Origin: Lotus japonicus
Taxonomy: Eukaryota; Streptophyta; Magnoliopsida; Fabales; Fabaceae
NCBI RefSeq assembly: GCF_012489685.1
Contig: NC_080044.1
Span: forward strand, 28,376,369-28,440,368
Reading direction: 5' to 3'
DNA: 64,000 bases
Under the pieces are notes generated by a model, which saw nothing but the letters and a program-made list of their open reading frames with translations, did no database searches and was not told the DNA's origin. Below are positions 44,913-56,052 of this stretch, piece by piece. The position numbers and the translations under genes were made by a program. The stretch's first letter is position 1. Every line of letters begins with the position of its first letter.

Positions 44913-45617
44913 AGGTTGGCAAAACGCGGTAAAATGAAAGTTTCGCGAATCTAATTTTTCCGGCTTCATTCTCCATGAATTCTAAGATAGGTTTTGGCGA
45001 AAGAATTCCAAAACTAAAATGAGGTCTCCTTGTATTTTTAGTGACTAATGCATAATCGGTATAAAACTATTTTACCCGATAAGTTGCTTTTTGCATCGAA
45101 TGTCGGAATGGAAAACTTCCTTCTGAAGAAAGATTGAAATCATCAAGAGAAATGGGTGTAGGCGTGTAGAATCTTCATTTGATGTTCCGAATAGAAAAAG
45201 TCTTCATTGTCGGTTGATTCTAGGGTTTTGAAATACCAGGGTTTCGGTTTCGGCAAACTTCCGATGATTGGAATCGGACGTTCGTAGATCCTAGAGTTTC
45301 GCCTCGAAACGATTTTGATATATGGAAAAAGAGAAGTTCTAACATTTCTCTGAAGATTTTTGGAATTAACTTCCATCGGCCTATAAGTGAAAACTAGCTA
45401 TATACTAGGGTTTCTGACCTAGGTTTAAGCGTATAACGATCGTGCTATAACTTAAATCGACTTCGATAAAATCCTTTGACTTTTCCTGAACTTTCTCCTT
45501 CATAAATCTATTTCATTTGACAAACTCTTGTTCAGGTTTCCTTTCACAATACATCAACCCTAATCGTGAATAAGATTTTATTCACTAAGCATAAGCTTAA
45601 AAACTTGGGTCTTACAT

Positions 45618-45772
45618 AGAGCTGCTAGGCAATTTTATAGTTTGGTTTCTTCAATAAACCACATTCCTTTGGGTGGAAACCTTGCTCTTCAGTCTCGACT
45701 GTCTTCTGCCTATTGTCATTAAGACTCTAATCCGGCTCCTAAACTTAAGCCATTGGTAGCGATGGAGACAAT
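45618..45772. other. Short target segment between two insertions
   Basis: 155 bases starting with the TAGAG duplication and ending ACAAT before SIRE-D. No gene recognised. Confidence 0.4.
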
Positions 45773-46981
45773 TGTAAGATCAAGTTTTGATCATGTAGTA
45801 CAACTCTATGTTTTGATGAATACAAGTTAACGTTTTAGTATGAACAATTATGATACTCTAACGTGTTTTCTGAGTGTGTTCATGACAGGCTCTGACCTTG
45901 ATGTAATCTCACACAAATCAGAAGCACTTTGCTTAAAGAGTGACCCTAGCAACGCTTTCGCAATCTCTATGTTCAAACTGAACAGTAGAAAAGCTTCAGA
46001 AGATCTGAAGATAGTCAAGCTCTGATGTGGACTCAACTCACTTGAAGTTCTGAAGATCCAGACGTTCTGCTAACCCAGACACTCTGAAGGTCAGAAGCTA
46101 TGATGGTTTAGAAGACTCTGAAGATCCAGAAGCTGAAAAGTGTAGTCTTTGAAGTCCAGAAGCAAACTGGCTCTGAAGACCAAGTACTTCTCCTCTGAGT
46201 TCAGAATCAGAAGATACAACGGTCAGAGGATCCATGCTTCCCTCTGACTCTGATCAACAAGCTTCACAAGTTCCAACACAAAGCATTCCTCTAATCAGAA
46301 GTCAACAAGGTTAAAGGTCACGTCACTATCCAAAGTACAAAAGCAAGTGTACTATCCTGACGACGTAACCTAACATTCTCAGCTATAGCAGGAGCTGGAA
46401 ATCCCATATCTGCCCTCCAACGGTAGCATTCCCATGCAATGTTCAAACCATAATCCTTGGAGTATATATAGAGGCTGAAGACTGAAAGATGCGGTTGGAA
46501 GAAACTTACACGCGCAAGAAATATTCAAATCTTCTTAGCAATCTTTCTTCATCAAATTCATTGTGTTTACTATAAGTTTTTCAGAAGCAATCTCTTTGTA
46601 AACAATATCTTTTAAACAATTGTTTAGTTTACCTTTAGGAGATCAAGGCTGATCGGATCCTAAAGAAGACTAAGAGAATGAATCTTAGTGTGAGCTAAGT
46701 CAGTGTAATCTTAGTCACTTGTAGGTTACAAGTGCAGTTGTAACAAATCTTTGATTAGTGAACTGGACTAATCAAAGAAGGAAGAAATCACCTTCACGGG
46801 TGTACTGGACTAGCTTGAGTGATTCATCAAGTGAACCAGGATAAAATCCTTATGTTCTTTTCTCATCTCCTATCTTAAGCACTTTACTTGTGTCTCGAAA
46901 GATTTGTTAAAATCTTAAGTGAGAAGTTTTATTCTGAAAACGCTATTCAAACCCCCATTTCTATCGTTTTTCATACCTTCA
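45773..46981 (+). repeat. SIRE-D 5' LTR
   Basis: 1209 bp, TGTAAGATC to CATACCTTCA, TATA box TATATATAG at 46463-46471. Many differences from SIRE-A and C show it is an older copy. Confidence 0.92.
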
Positions 46982-46983
46982 AT

Positions 46984-46995
46984 TGGTATCAGAGC
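46984..46995 (+). other. Primer-binding site of SIRE-D
   Basis: TGGTATCAGAGC after the LTR. Confidence 0.88.
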
Positions 46996-47054
46996 GCAAG
47001 TTCTGATTACCACTCCTAACAGTGTTCAGTGATCCGGGTCGGTGTGAAAAACAA

Positions 47055-48411
47055 ATGGCTACCACCAGTGAAACGCAAAAAGATGGTTACAATGCAAAGC
47101 CTCCTATAGTTCGATGGTCAAAGGTTCGAATATTGGAAATACATAATAGAAAGTTTCTTTCTGGGCTTCGATGCAGATCTCTGGGATATCATTGTGGATG
47201 GCTACGAACGTCCATTTGATGCTGATGGCTAGAAGATCTCCAGATCAGACATGACCGCTGAGCAAAAGAAGCTTTACTCACAACACCACAAAGCTAGAGT
47301 CATTCTTCTTAGTGCTATTTCCTATGAAGAGTACTAGAAGATTACAGATCGTGAGTTTGCTAAGGGTATCTTTGAATCCTTGAAAATGTCCCATGAAGGA
47401 AACAAGAAAGTGAAAGAATCAAAGGCGTTGTCCTTGATTCAGAAATATGAATCCTTCATCATGGAACCTAACGAGTCCATTAAGGATATGTTTTCCAGAT
47501 TTCAGTTGCTTGTAACTAGAATAAGACCTCTCAACAATAGCTACCCTACAAAAGATCATGTCATAAGGGTTATTAGAAGTCTTCCTGAAAGCTGGATTCC
47601 TTTAGTAACTTCAATAGAGCTTACAAGAAATGTTGAGCGTATGAGTTTAGAAGAACTCATCAGCATACTGAAATGTCATGAACCGAAGCGCTCAGAAATG
47701 CAGGATCTGAGGAAGAAGTCTATAGCCTTGAAATCTAAATCTGGGAAGTCGAAAGCTCTCCAAGCTGAAGCAGAAGAATCTGAAGAATCATCAGAAGATT
47801 CTGATGAAGATGACCTGACTCTGATCTCCAAAAGGCTCAACCGCATCTGGAAGCACGGGCAGAGCAAGTACAGAGGCTCTGGAAAGGCCAAAGGAAAGTT
47901 TGAATCCTCATCTGGCCAGAAGAAGTCCTCAATCAAGGAAGTCACTTGTTTTGAATGCAAAGAATCAGGGCACTGCAAGAGTGACTATCCAAAGCTGAAA
48001 AAGGACAAGAAGCCAAAGAAGCACTTCAAGACTAAGAAAAGTCTGATGGTGACTTTTGATGAATCAGAGTCAGAAGATGTTGACTCTGATGGTGAAGTTC
48101 AAGGACTCATGGCTATTGTCAAAGACAAAGAAGAAGAGTCAAAAGATGCAACTAACTCTGATTAGCATCAGAGGAAGATCCTAACTCAGATGATGAAAAT
48201 GAGGTATTCGCTTCTTTATCAACCTCTGAACTAAAACATGCTTTGTCTGATATTATGGATAAGTATAACTCTTTATTTGCTAAGCATAAAAAGTTGAAAA
48301 AGGATTTCTCTGCTACTTCTAAGACTTCTGCTGAACATGAGAAAATATTTATGAAATGAAAAATAATAATCATGCTTTAGTAAATTCTAACTATGTGCTT
48401 AAGAACCAGAA
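47055..48411 (+). pseudogene. gag: SIRE-D Gag, decayed and truncated
   Basis: ATG at 47055 (MATTSETQKDGYNAKPP). A one-base insertion near 47108 (CCTATAGTTCGATGG against CCTATGTTCGATGG) shifts the frame. In-frame stops follow (TAG in GATGGCTAGAAG near 47230 and GTACTAGAAG near 47336). From 47380 a long frame resumes with KMSHEGNKKVKESKALSL and a degenerate knuckle (CFECKESGHCKSDYP, in which the last Cys is Tyr), and stops at 48163-48165. Homology ends at 48411. Confidence 0.9.
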
Positions 48412-49909
48412 GCAAAGGATGAAGAAGATGGAGGCCAGAGAGGAGAGAACGGACCGGAGAGGAAGAGAGATGAGGGTTGGGGTGGCGGCTGGCTAGGGTT
48501 TACACCGTCATGCAGACGAACGAAAAGACCCGGGGTTTTCTCTCTTCCTGCAGACCAGATCCACCGTCAAGCATCGATCTACATCGAGGCCGGAAACCAC
48601 CGCACCGCTTCGTCGCGCCACCGCCATCATCCCTTCTCTCTCTTGGTTCAGATCACCAAGTTCGCACCTTTTCCTAGTGTTGCGATTTTGGGTTTCTGCG
48701 GTTGGGTGGAGAGGCATATCGGATAGCGACGATTAATCTCTCAAGTTCCTCTTGCTTCCAGATCTGTTGCTTCAAACTCCCAAGTTCCTCTTTGTTGGTG
48801 TTGTTGGTATCAAGCTTCTCAATCTCTCTCGATCTCTCTTTCTTCCAGATCTGTTGCTTCAGTTGTTGTTGTTACTGGAAGATAAATTTCTCAGATCTGT
48901 AATCCTTTTTCTTTGTTTTGAGCAACACATTCATGTAAAGATCTCACCTTTTTTTGGGTTCAAGCTTTGAATTTCTGTAATTTATATTGATTTAGCAAAA
49001 CAGTTATGATAATGGAGATGCAACAGATTTTATGTTCTATGTTCTTCCTCTCAATTTGATTTTCTGGGTTGGGAATATTGTGCAGGTTAGGGTTTCAGAT
49101 CTGGGGGTGGGTTTCTGATGGGGTGGGAGAAGATGATGGGTTGAGGAAGGAGGAGGATAATTTATTAACATTAACCTAATCCTTCATTTACTAATTTACT
49201 AATATATATGTTTTTTTGATTTTTTTTAAAAAACCTGCTAAACCTACTACTGCAGGTCAAAATGGCATGGTGTAACCTTACACAAGTTTTTAGGAGAGTA
49301 TAATAAACTCCTCCTTTTGTTTGTGCAACAGATATCATATTAGTGGGTAAAAATGAGTAAGTTCAATAGTTTCATTTTTAGGAGTTGTAATATTGTAAAA
49401 TAAATAAATAATCATTATTACACATGAATCAAAATTGTGAGAACATTTAATAATAAAAAAAATACAATAATATTATCATATCCAAGTCCAACCCACCAAA
49501 AAGACCTTGGTTTACTGTCACATCTGCAGATGTTGCAATTAAAAGCAAAATGGAAAATACACATAAAACCTAACTCATGATTTTAAATATGCATTTTAAA
49601 AAATAAGTCATTGTTTTGCCAAAAATGGAATTGTTTTAAGGCATAGTAGCATGTCTACCATTTTTGTTTGGACAATAAGTTTGGCATGTATACAACATGT
49701 ACCAAAATAATAGGTATTAGTAAGTGTATGCCTTCAATTTTGGAAAGAAAAACTTGGTTGTGCTTTGCCTTCTAGTTCTCAAGAAAGTGAGGTGCATCAC
49801 AATGAATGACGCTTGTTCATTCGTTTGTCATTTTCCCTTACGTTTTTCAAGAGGTCTTTAATTTTCTAAGAAGAATTTCTTTTGTGGGCTTGTATTTCGA
49901 GATCAATAA
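48412..49909. other. Unassigned DNA with leader-like sequence
   Basis: The first 750 bases are CT-rich on the plus strand with repeated CTTCCAGATCTGTTGCTTCA (near 48757 and 48842). They resemble a plant 5'UTR with an intron-like T-rich stretch ending GTGCAG-G near 49085. There is no long ORF. The rest is AT-rich with nothing recognised. It could be a captured gene leader. Confidence 0.35.
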
Positions 49910-49917
49910 GCCAAGGT

Positions 49918-50444
49918 TAGAGATGGCAGGAAAACTCATACTCGCGGGGCCCGACCCGAACCCAACCTGAATTTTTGGGAGAAACCCGATTTCTTAGGGT
50001 TTAGGTTTGGGTTTCACTCGAATTTTAAAACCTGTTTGGGTTCAGGTGTGGGATTGATTAAACCCGCACCCAAACCCAAAGTCTTATGCATGTGATTACC
50101 AGCCCTTATATATAATATTAAAGTTACTAAGTATAGTTTTCTTTAATGTAAAAAAATCATGAATTATGTTGTTTGTCAACTTATGTTCATGAAATATATA
50201 TTTTTCCTTTGTATTGGAAAGATGATGATGTTTAATCAGCTTATGTTCATGTTGTTTTCGAATCGGATTTTTGAGTTTTTTGCGGGTTCGGTGCTCACAT
50301 CTGGTTTTGGGTAACCCGAGACCCAAAGAGTTTGAGTATGGATTTAAATTTTACACCCATATTGAGTTTGAGTTTCGGTGTTAAGTTCGGGTTTGAATGT
50401 GGGAATGGTCAAACCTGCACCCACGGGGCCCGTTGCCAACCCTA
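49918..50444. mobile_element. hAT-type MITE
   Basis: 527 bp flanked by an exact 8-bp duplication GCCAAGGT (49910-49917 and 50445-50452). Imperfect terminal inverted repeats TAGAGATGGCA and TGCCAACCCTA. It is rich in GGGTTTGGGTTC-like words and has no transposase ORF. The 8-bp duplication and TAGGGNTGGCA ends fit hAT non-autonomous elements. Confidence 0.88.
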
Positions 50445-50544
50445 GCCAAGGTAAGGGTAACTCGGTCCTAGAGCGTCATCGATTCTTGTGTGCTCTCTCT
50501 CTCTCTTGCATGATACTTGAGATGAGGGTGTTTTATTGAACAAT

Positions 50545-50722
50545 AATGATATATACACACCTCATTTTTTAAACACTCTATTTTCACCTCTTTTTATCTT
50601 TATCTCTCTCCTCTTATCATCTACCACATCTTATACTTTCCCTCTCTTACTTTTTCTTTTCTTCCTATCTCTCTCATCATTCCACCTCTCTCCACCTTAA
50701 AGAGAGGTGTGAATGAAACATT
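50545..50722. mobile_element. Possible MITE
   Basis: Ends AATGATATATACACACCTC and GAGGTGTGAATGAAACATT form an imperfect inverted repeat (constant AATG and CACACCTC, variable middle) around a CT-rich core. No clear target duplication. Confidence 0.35.
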
Positions 50723-51387
50723 ATTTTTTATTGAATTGTTGTTTTGTCGTGCTTTGTGGTATGATTTATGCTTTTAATTTCTTGCTGAAAATTTAATGTT
50801 AAAATGTCTATTTGTTGTTCCTTGATGAGGTTTATGGCATGATTAACTTATCTTATGCTTGCTGAAAATTTAATGTAAGTTATCTATTTGTTGCTAAACT
50901 TGAATAGTTGGAGAGCCTTGCGTGTCTCGTGGAATTTGTTGCATAACATTGAGAATTTATATGAGTTGATGTTAGAATCGTAGTTGACATTCTGATGAAG
51001 TGGCAATGTGACGGTTGGTTGTCCTGTGTGATTGTCTCACCTAGCGAGGTGATATTGATCGGTTGGTTTTGACAGTTTAATATAGATTTGCATCTTGATC
51101 GATTAAGGGGAGGAACCTTAATCTTGTTCGATTTTTGAATTGTTGTGGATAACATGGTTATTATCTTGGTATGACTATTTTGTTTATCTTGATTTATTTG
51201 AGTTAACCATTTATCTTTGCTACTTGGTGTTTATCGCCAATTTTTTTACGATGGAGGACTACTTAGTGATCGAGTGTAGAACGAGGAGTTTGAGGCGGCG
51301 AAGACGGAAATCTACGACTCTTTCTTTGATGCGGTGGCTATGAAGAAACCTTAGTTCTATCATCTTATTACTAGCGTAATTAAGATA
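50723..51387. other. No gene recognised
   Basis: AT-rich. Contains a repeated word TTGCTGAAAATTTAATGT (near 50781 and 50858). No ORF above 70 residues with credible content. Confidence 0.4.
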
Positions 51388-52066
51388 GGGTTAAATATTC
51401 TTTCCGTCGCTCAATTAAATTTCTGATGGTTTCTGTCCCTTTACTTAGTAAACCATTTGTTTTCTGTCCTTTGACCATTTTGACCGTTTATGTGGGGCAT
51501 GTCAGCTTGTAGGTGACTGCTGACATGTCAGTTATTTAGCCGATTTTGAATTATTTTAATTACAAGTGGAATATGCAGAGGGACTAAAACAAAAAAAAAG
51601 TTAAAATTCGATTTTAACCTATCTTCTTCATCCTCAATCATCTTCATCCCAAAAAAGTTAAAATGCAGTAATGGAAGAATAATATAATTAAATTAAACTG
51701 ATCAGAGGTATCAATAAATGATCAGTTTAATTTAATTCTATTATTCTTCCATTACTGCATTTTATCTTTTTTTGGGATGAAGATGATGGGGGATGAAGAT
51801 GATGGGTTAAAATGTAGTTTTAACTTTTTTTTTTGGTTTTAGTCCCTCTGCATATTCCACGTGTAATTAAAATAATTCAAAATCGGCTAAATAACTAACA
51901 TGTCAGCGGTCACCTACAAGCTGGCATGCCACATCAACGGTCAAAATGGTCAAAGGATGGAAAACAAACGGTTTACTAAGTAAAGGGACAGAAACATCAG
52001 AAATTTAATTGAGGGACGGAAACCAAAATTTCGCTATAGTTCAAGGACGGAAAGAATATTTAACCC
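51388..52066. mobile_element. 679-bp foldback element (MULE-like MITE)
   Basis: Two arms of more than 300 bases in inverted orientation: GGGTTAAATATTCTTTCCGTC at 51388 mirrors GACGGAAAGAATATTTAACCC ending 52066. Inner matches run through the TTTACTTAGTAAACC, GACATGTCAG, ATTTAGCCGATTTTGAATTA and GGAATATGCAGAGGGACT words to a short centre near 51700-51730 (TGATCAGAGG...ATGATCA). No ORF. I found no clear target duplication. Confidence 0.8.
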
Positions 52067-52968
52067 ACCTGTGTTTGAAATTTAAAATTGAATTGTTTTC
52101 TCAGGCAATAGATAAAGTTTGTTTAAACTTGGGAGATGATGTTTTTTTCTTTTTTTGAAAATCATATTACATTTTTGAAAAAATAAATTGAGCTAGTCCC
52201 TAGATTTTGTTAGGTTACCAAAGGGATCCCTAATTTAGAAATTGGGGCGTTACAGGCTCGGTCATCTTCAAGCTTAGCAATTGTTCAATAATGAAAAACA
52301 AAGAAGTATAGGAGATAGAAAAGGTGTTGATCAAGCAGTTTCCATAGACTAGAGTGATACCAGTCACCCTTAGAGGCTCCGAGGGGCTCAATCTCATTTA
52401 TGGAAAATTGAACATAATCCATGGATAAAGTAACCAAAAAGGACCAACGACCTTCGAAGCTAGAGGATCCGAGTGGCTCAATCTCATTTCTTGAACGTAG
52501 CACACTTTGGAACTGTGTTAGCTTCGCACTTTGTAATTGTGTTAGTAGTGCACTTATAAAATACGAGTGAAAATATAATTAAGGGTGTTTTCGGGTGTTG
52601 GGGTGCATGGTGATAATAACAGTTCCCTTTTTCTTTCTTTTAGTTTTTACTAAATCTAAACAACTTAAAAATCATCTAATTTTCTCTTTATATTTCTTCC
52701 TCTCTTATTCTTTTCTATTATATTATTTTCTTTCATTTTCACATGTGCATCCAACTAGTGCATTAGAGTCCATGGGTTTTGGAATCTCCAAGTGCTGATT
52801 TTAGTAAATTTAAAATAAAAAAACAAATTTTTACGAAATTATTAAAGCTTTTAAGTAAAAAAAAATAGATTTAACTATAAATGCATTTGAATACGTGGCA
52901 TTCAGTTATTGGACGTCTCTATTAAAATATTTTACACTAACAATGCACAACCATTAAACTCTTTTTTT
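52067..52968. other. Unassigned spacer
   Basis: Holds an LTR-end-like GGGGCGTTACA at about 52244-52254 without a primer site, and a diverged direct repeat (GGCTCCGAGGGGCTCAATCTCATTT and GGATCCGAGTGGCTCAATCTCATTT, near 52375 and 52465; each over 20 bases only in part). No gene. Confidence 0.35.
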
Positions 52969-53701
52969 AATAGGTGTACTTATTTGAATAAGATTTTATA
53001 ATAAGAATCAGAATTAATAAGGTACAACACAATTGATAAATAATAGAACTACTTAAGTATTTAGGCTAGGGTTCGATCTCTTAGCAGTGTGTTTGGAGAA
53101 GAATTTGTTTGGAGAAGTCCATTCACATCTCTAAATCTTGAGGAAATTAATCTCATAACTATTAATTGTGGACGTGCATTAAAAAACCAAAAAAAAAAAA
53201 TTAGAATAGGAGGGATAACACATTTTCAATGTGACTTTGTGAATAATTTGTTGGGAAATATCTATTCACTTAGTGTATCTATGTGTCTCAAATGAATTAG
53301 TCTCAGTCAATTATGAGATTAAAAAAATAGTTTTGTTTTGAATAATACTTTGGTCTCAAAAATGCCATAAGTCCTTCAAATTTCATCACCACTCCAATTT
53401 CTTTTCAGCTTTGGCAAGCTTTCGAAGTAGGACTCTGTCATGGTTAATTCTGGTTCTTATTTGGCCCTATGAACCACCAGTGGGTCCTTCTTACCGGAAC
53501 ACTATCTCCAACCAACTTGTTTAATCCATTTTCTATGTCATGCTTAATTTTGGACCCCAATTGCCTGAAATAGAAAAATGCTAGTACATTTTTTGATATA
53601 TTTTATTTTATCCTCGATCGTACACATCCTCCTATTTATATAGATTTGTTTTGGTCTCATATTAGCATATAGAAAATCCACCGAAAGCGAAGAAAACTAA
53701 T
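52969..53701 (+). other. TPS upstream region (inverted-duplication arm)
   Basis: Matches, inverted, 34126-34600 and 28712-29189. This copy lacks the solo LTR insertions. Homology begins near 52969 (AATAGGTGTA-TTATTTGAATAAGA). Confidence 0.75.
53633..53643 (+). promoter_or_regulatory. TATA box of plus-strand TPS
   Basis: TATTTATATAG, about 60 bases before the ATG at 53702. Confidence 0.65.
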
Positions 53702-54764
53702 ATGGCTCAGCAAAATCTTGCAACATTCCCACTTAGCGTAACTAAACTCATTTTTCCACAGGAAAGAAAGTCTTCATCTCAAGTTATGAGAAGCGCCAAG
53801 GTCTCTTGGGCAACTCAATGCAAGGCATCATATAAAGTTAATAATAATAGTCAAACAATTCCTCGTCGACCTGCAGTTTTTCAACCTTCAATTTGGACTT
53901 ATGATGATATCCAATCATTAAATACAGAGTATAAGGTATATCCTTCTACTTTTATCTTGTTTGGTGTCTTGAATGTTTATTTCGGATACCTTGATGCAAT
54001 TATATAAGTGCTTCTCTACGATATGTTCAGACTCTTGTTAAATTAATGCAGGAAGAAATTTACACAGATCAAGTAAGACTGCTAAGGGAAGAAGTAAGGA
54101 TGATGCTTTGCAAACTGAAAAGTGAGCTTGATCAACTTGAGTTTATTGATGTATGGCAACGGCTTGGAGTGGATTATCATTATGACCATGAAATAAGAAA
54201 GATCTGGGATGATATTTACAAAATGGACACCTTGAATGAGGAGAATGATTTATATGCAACCGCACTTAAATTCAGACTCTTAAGGCAACATGGCTATAAT
54301 ATATCTTCAGGTTTTTAATAAGTCATTCTAAGATTGAATTTTAATATATATAAATATGTGTGTATTAAATTAATAATGGTTTGTTTATGAATGTGTTTGT
54401 TGTTATAGATGTTTTTATTCGCTTTAAAGATGATAAAGGTAACTTTAAGAAAGGTCATATTCTTGATGTGGAGGGAATGTTATCATTATATGATATCATT
54501 TCATTCTTTCAAATTAGATAAAGCAAAAGATTTTACCTCAGAATTTTTTAAAGAATATTGGTACGAGTGCCAAAGTAATAACTACACATCACTTTTAATC
54601 AATCATGCCTTGGAGCTACCATTAAATTGGAGGAATCCTAGATGGGAGACTCAGTGGTTCATTAATGTATATGAAAGAAAGCAAAACATTATTCCTACTC
54701 TATTCCAGTTGGCTAAACTTAATTTCAACCTTTCTCAAGCCATCTTTCTAGAAGAACTCAAAGA
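53702..54764 (+). pseudogene. Terpene synthase (TPS-b-like), truncated by SIRE-C
   Basis: Exons 53702-53935, 54052-54310 and 54409-54764 with the same phases and intron positions as the minus-strand copy. Exon 1 is open here (MAQQNLATFPLSVTKL) and has RR55-56 X8 W65. Exon 2 ends LLRQHGYNISS. In exon 3 a deletion after LSLYD shifts the frame and gives a TAA at 54519-54521; the original frame resumes as DKAKDFTSEF, LPLNWRNPRWETQWF and ends at EELK. SIRE-C is inserted right there (target AAAGA, 54760-54764). The catalytic domain is absent from the window and could lie beyond SIRE-C's far end. Paralogue of 27566-28711. Confidence 0.9.
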
Positions 54765-55980
54765 TGTAAGATCAAGTTTTGATCTAGTAGTACAACTCTA
54801 TGTTTTGATGATTACAAGTTAACCTTTTGATATGAACAATTGTGGTACTCTAACGTGTTTTTCTGAGTGTGCTATTTACAGGCTCTGACCTCTATTTTAT
54901 CTCACACAAATCAGAAGCACTGTGCTTAAAGAGTGACCCAAGCAACGCTTTCGCATTCTCCATGTTCACTCTGAACAGTGGAAAAGCTTCAGAAGATCTG
55001 AAGTAAATCAAGCTCTGATAAGGACTCAGCTCACTTGAAGCTCTGATGATCCAGAAGATCTGACAACCAAAAGACTCTGAAGGCTCAGAAGCTCTGATGG
55101 TGTAGAAGACTCTGACGATCCAGACTCTGAAGAGTGAAGACTCTGAAGTCCAGAAGCAACTGGCTCTGAAGACCATGTACTGATCCTCTGAAGTGAAGAT
55201 CAGAAGGTACAACGGTCAGAGGACCCAAGCTTCCCTCTGACTCTGATCAATCAGCTTCACAAGTTCCAATATGAAGCGCTCCTCTGATCAGAAGTCTACG
55301 AGGTTAAGGTCAAGTCACTATCCAAAGTACAAAAGCAAAGTGTACTATCCTGACGACCTACCTAACATCCTCAGCCACAGCAGAAGCTAGAATTTCCAGA
55401 ACTGCCCTCCAACGGTAGCATTTCCATGCAACGTTTAACCCTAATCCTTGGAGTATAAATAGAGGCTGAAGATTGAAAGAATCGGCTAGAAGCATTCACA
55501 CACGCGCAAGAAATATTCAAATCCTTCTAAGCTTTCTTTCATCTTGAATTTCATTGTGTTTACTATAAGCTTTTTAGAAGCACTTTCTTTGTAAACAAGA
55601 ACTTCATATACAGTTGTATAGTTTGCCTTTAGGAGATCAAGGTTGATCAGATCCTAGAGAAGACTAAGAGAGTGAATCTTAGTGTGAGCTAAGTCAGTGT
55701 ATTGTTAGTCACTTGTAGGTTTCAAGTGCAGTTGTAACACATACCTGATTAGTGGATTGCCTTCATTCTAAGAAGGAAGAAATCACCTTAACGGGTGGAC
55801 TGGATTAGCTTGAGTGATTTATCAAGTGAACCAGGATAAAATCCCTGTGTGCTTTTCTATCTCTTATCTTTAGCACATAGTTTGTTTCGAAAGATTTGCC
55901 AAAATCTTTAAGGTGGAAGTTTTATCTTGAAAACGTTATTCAAACCCCCCCCCCCCTTTCTACCGTTTTTCATACCTTCA
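54765..55980 (+). repeat. SIRE-C 5' LTR
   Basis: 1216 bp, TGTAAGATCAAG to CATACCTTCA. TATA box TATAAATAG at 55454-55462. A poly-C run near 55947-55956 is longer than in SIRE-A. Confidence 0.95.
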
Positions 55981-55982
55981 AT

Positions 55983-55994
55983 TGGTATCAGAGC
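55983..55994 (+). other. Primer-binding site of SIRE-C
   Basis: TGGTATCAGAGC, two bases after the LTR. Confidence 0.9.
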
Positions 55995-56052
55995 GCAAGT
56001 TCTGATTACCACACCTAACAGTGTTCAGTGATCCGGGCCGGTGTTAAAAACA

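Larger units (their letters stand above)
35140..45617 (-). mobile_element. Tekay-like gypsy element with gag only (TR-GAG-like)
   Basis: 10,478 bp flanked by TAGAG (35135-35139 and 45618-45622). It has two LTRs of 3973 and 3974 bp, an iMet primer site, a gag gene and a polypurine tract. The interior is only 2.5 kb and has no protease, reverse transcriptase or integrase. About two dozen differences separate the LTRs by eye (about 0.6%). It was therefore mobilised in this state, or lost pol after insertion; perfect ends favour the former. The sequence before the 3' LTR (GAGGTCGAAACTTTCTTTTTGGAGGG) fits Tekay/Del-type elements. Confidence 0.93.
41644..45617 (-). repeat. 5' LTR of gag-only element
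   Basis: 3974 bp, collinear with 35140-39112 at an offset of 6504. Differences seen include C/G near 35527, A/C in CACACA-AG, and several transitions in 36000-37400. Confidence 0.95.
45773..48411 (+). mobile_element. SIRE-D: 5' LTR plus partial gag
   Basis: Begins TGTAAGATCAAG at 45773, has a full LTR, primer site and a decayed gag, then ends abruptly at about 48411 within gag. The homology to SIRE-C stops at TGCTTAAGAACCAGA, and unrelated DNA follows. The 5 bases before the element are ACAAT; no partner is visible at the break. Confidence 0.88.

Noticed and set aside
52244..52254. GGGGCGTTACA as an LTR end
   Set aside because: No primer site, partner end or target duplication found; kept only as a remark.
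53738..53761. A 24-base GT...AG segment in TPS exon 1 as an intron
   Set aside because: Too short for a plant intron and in frame with good coding sequence.
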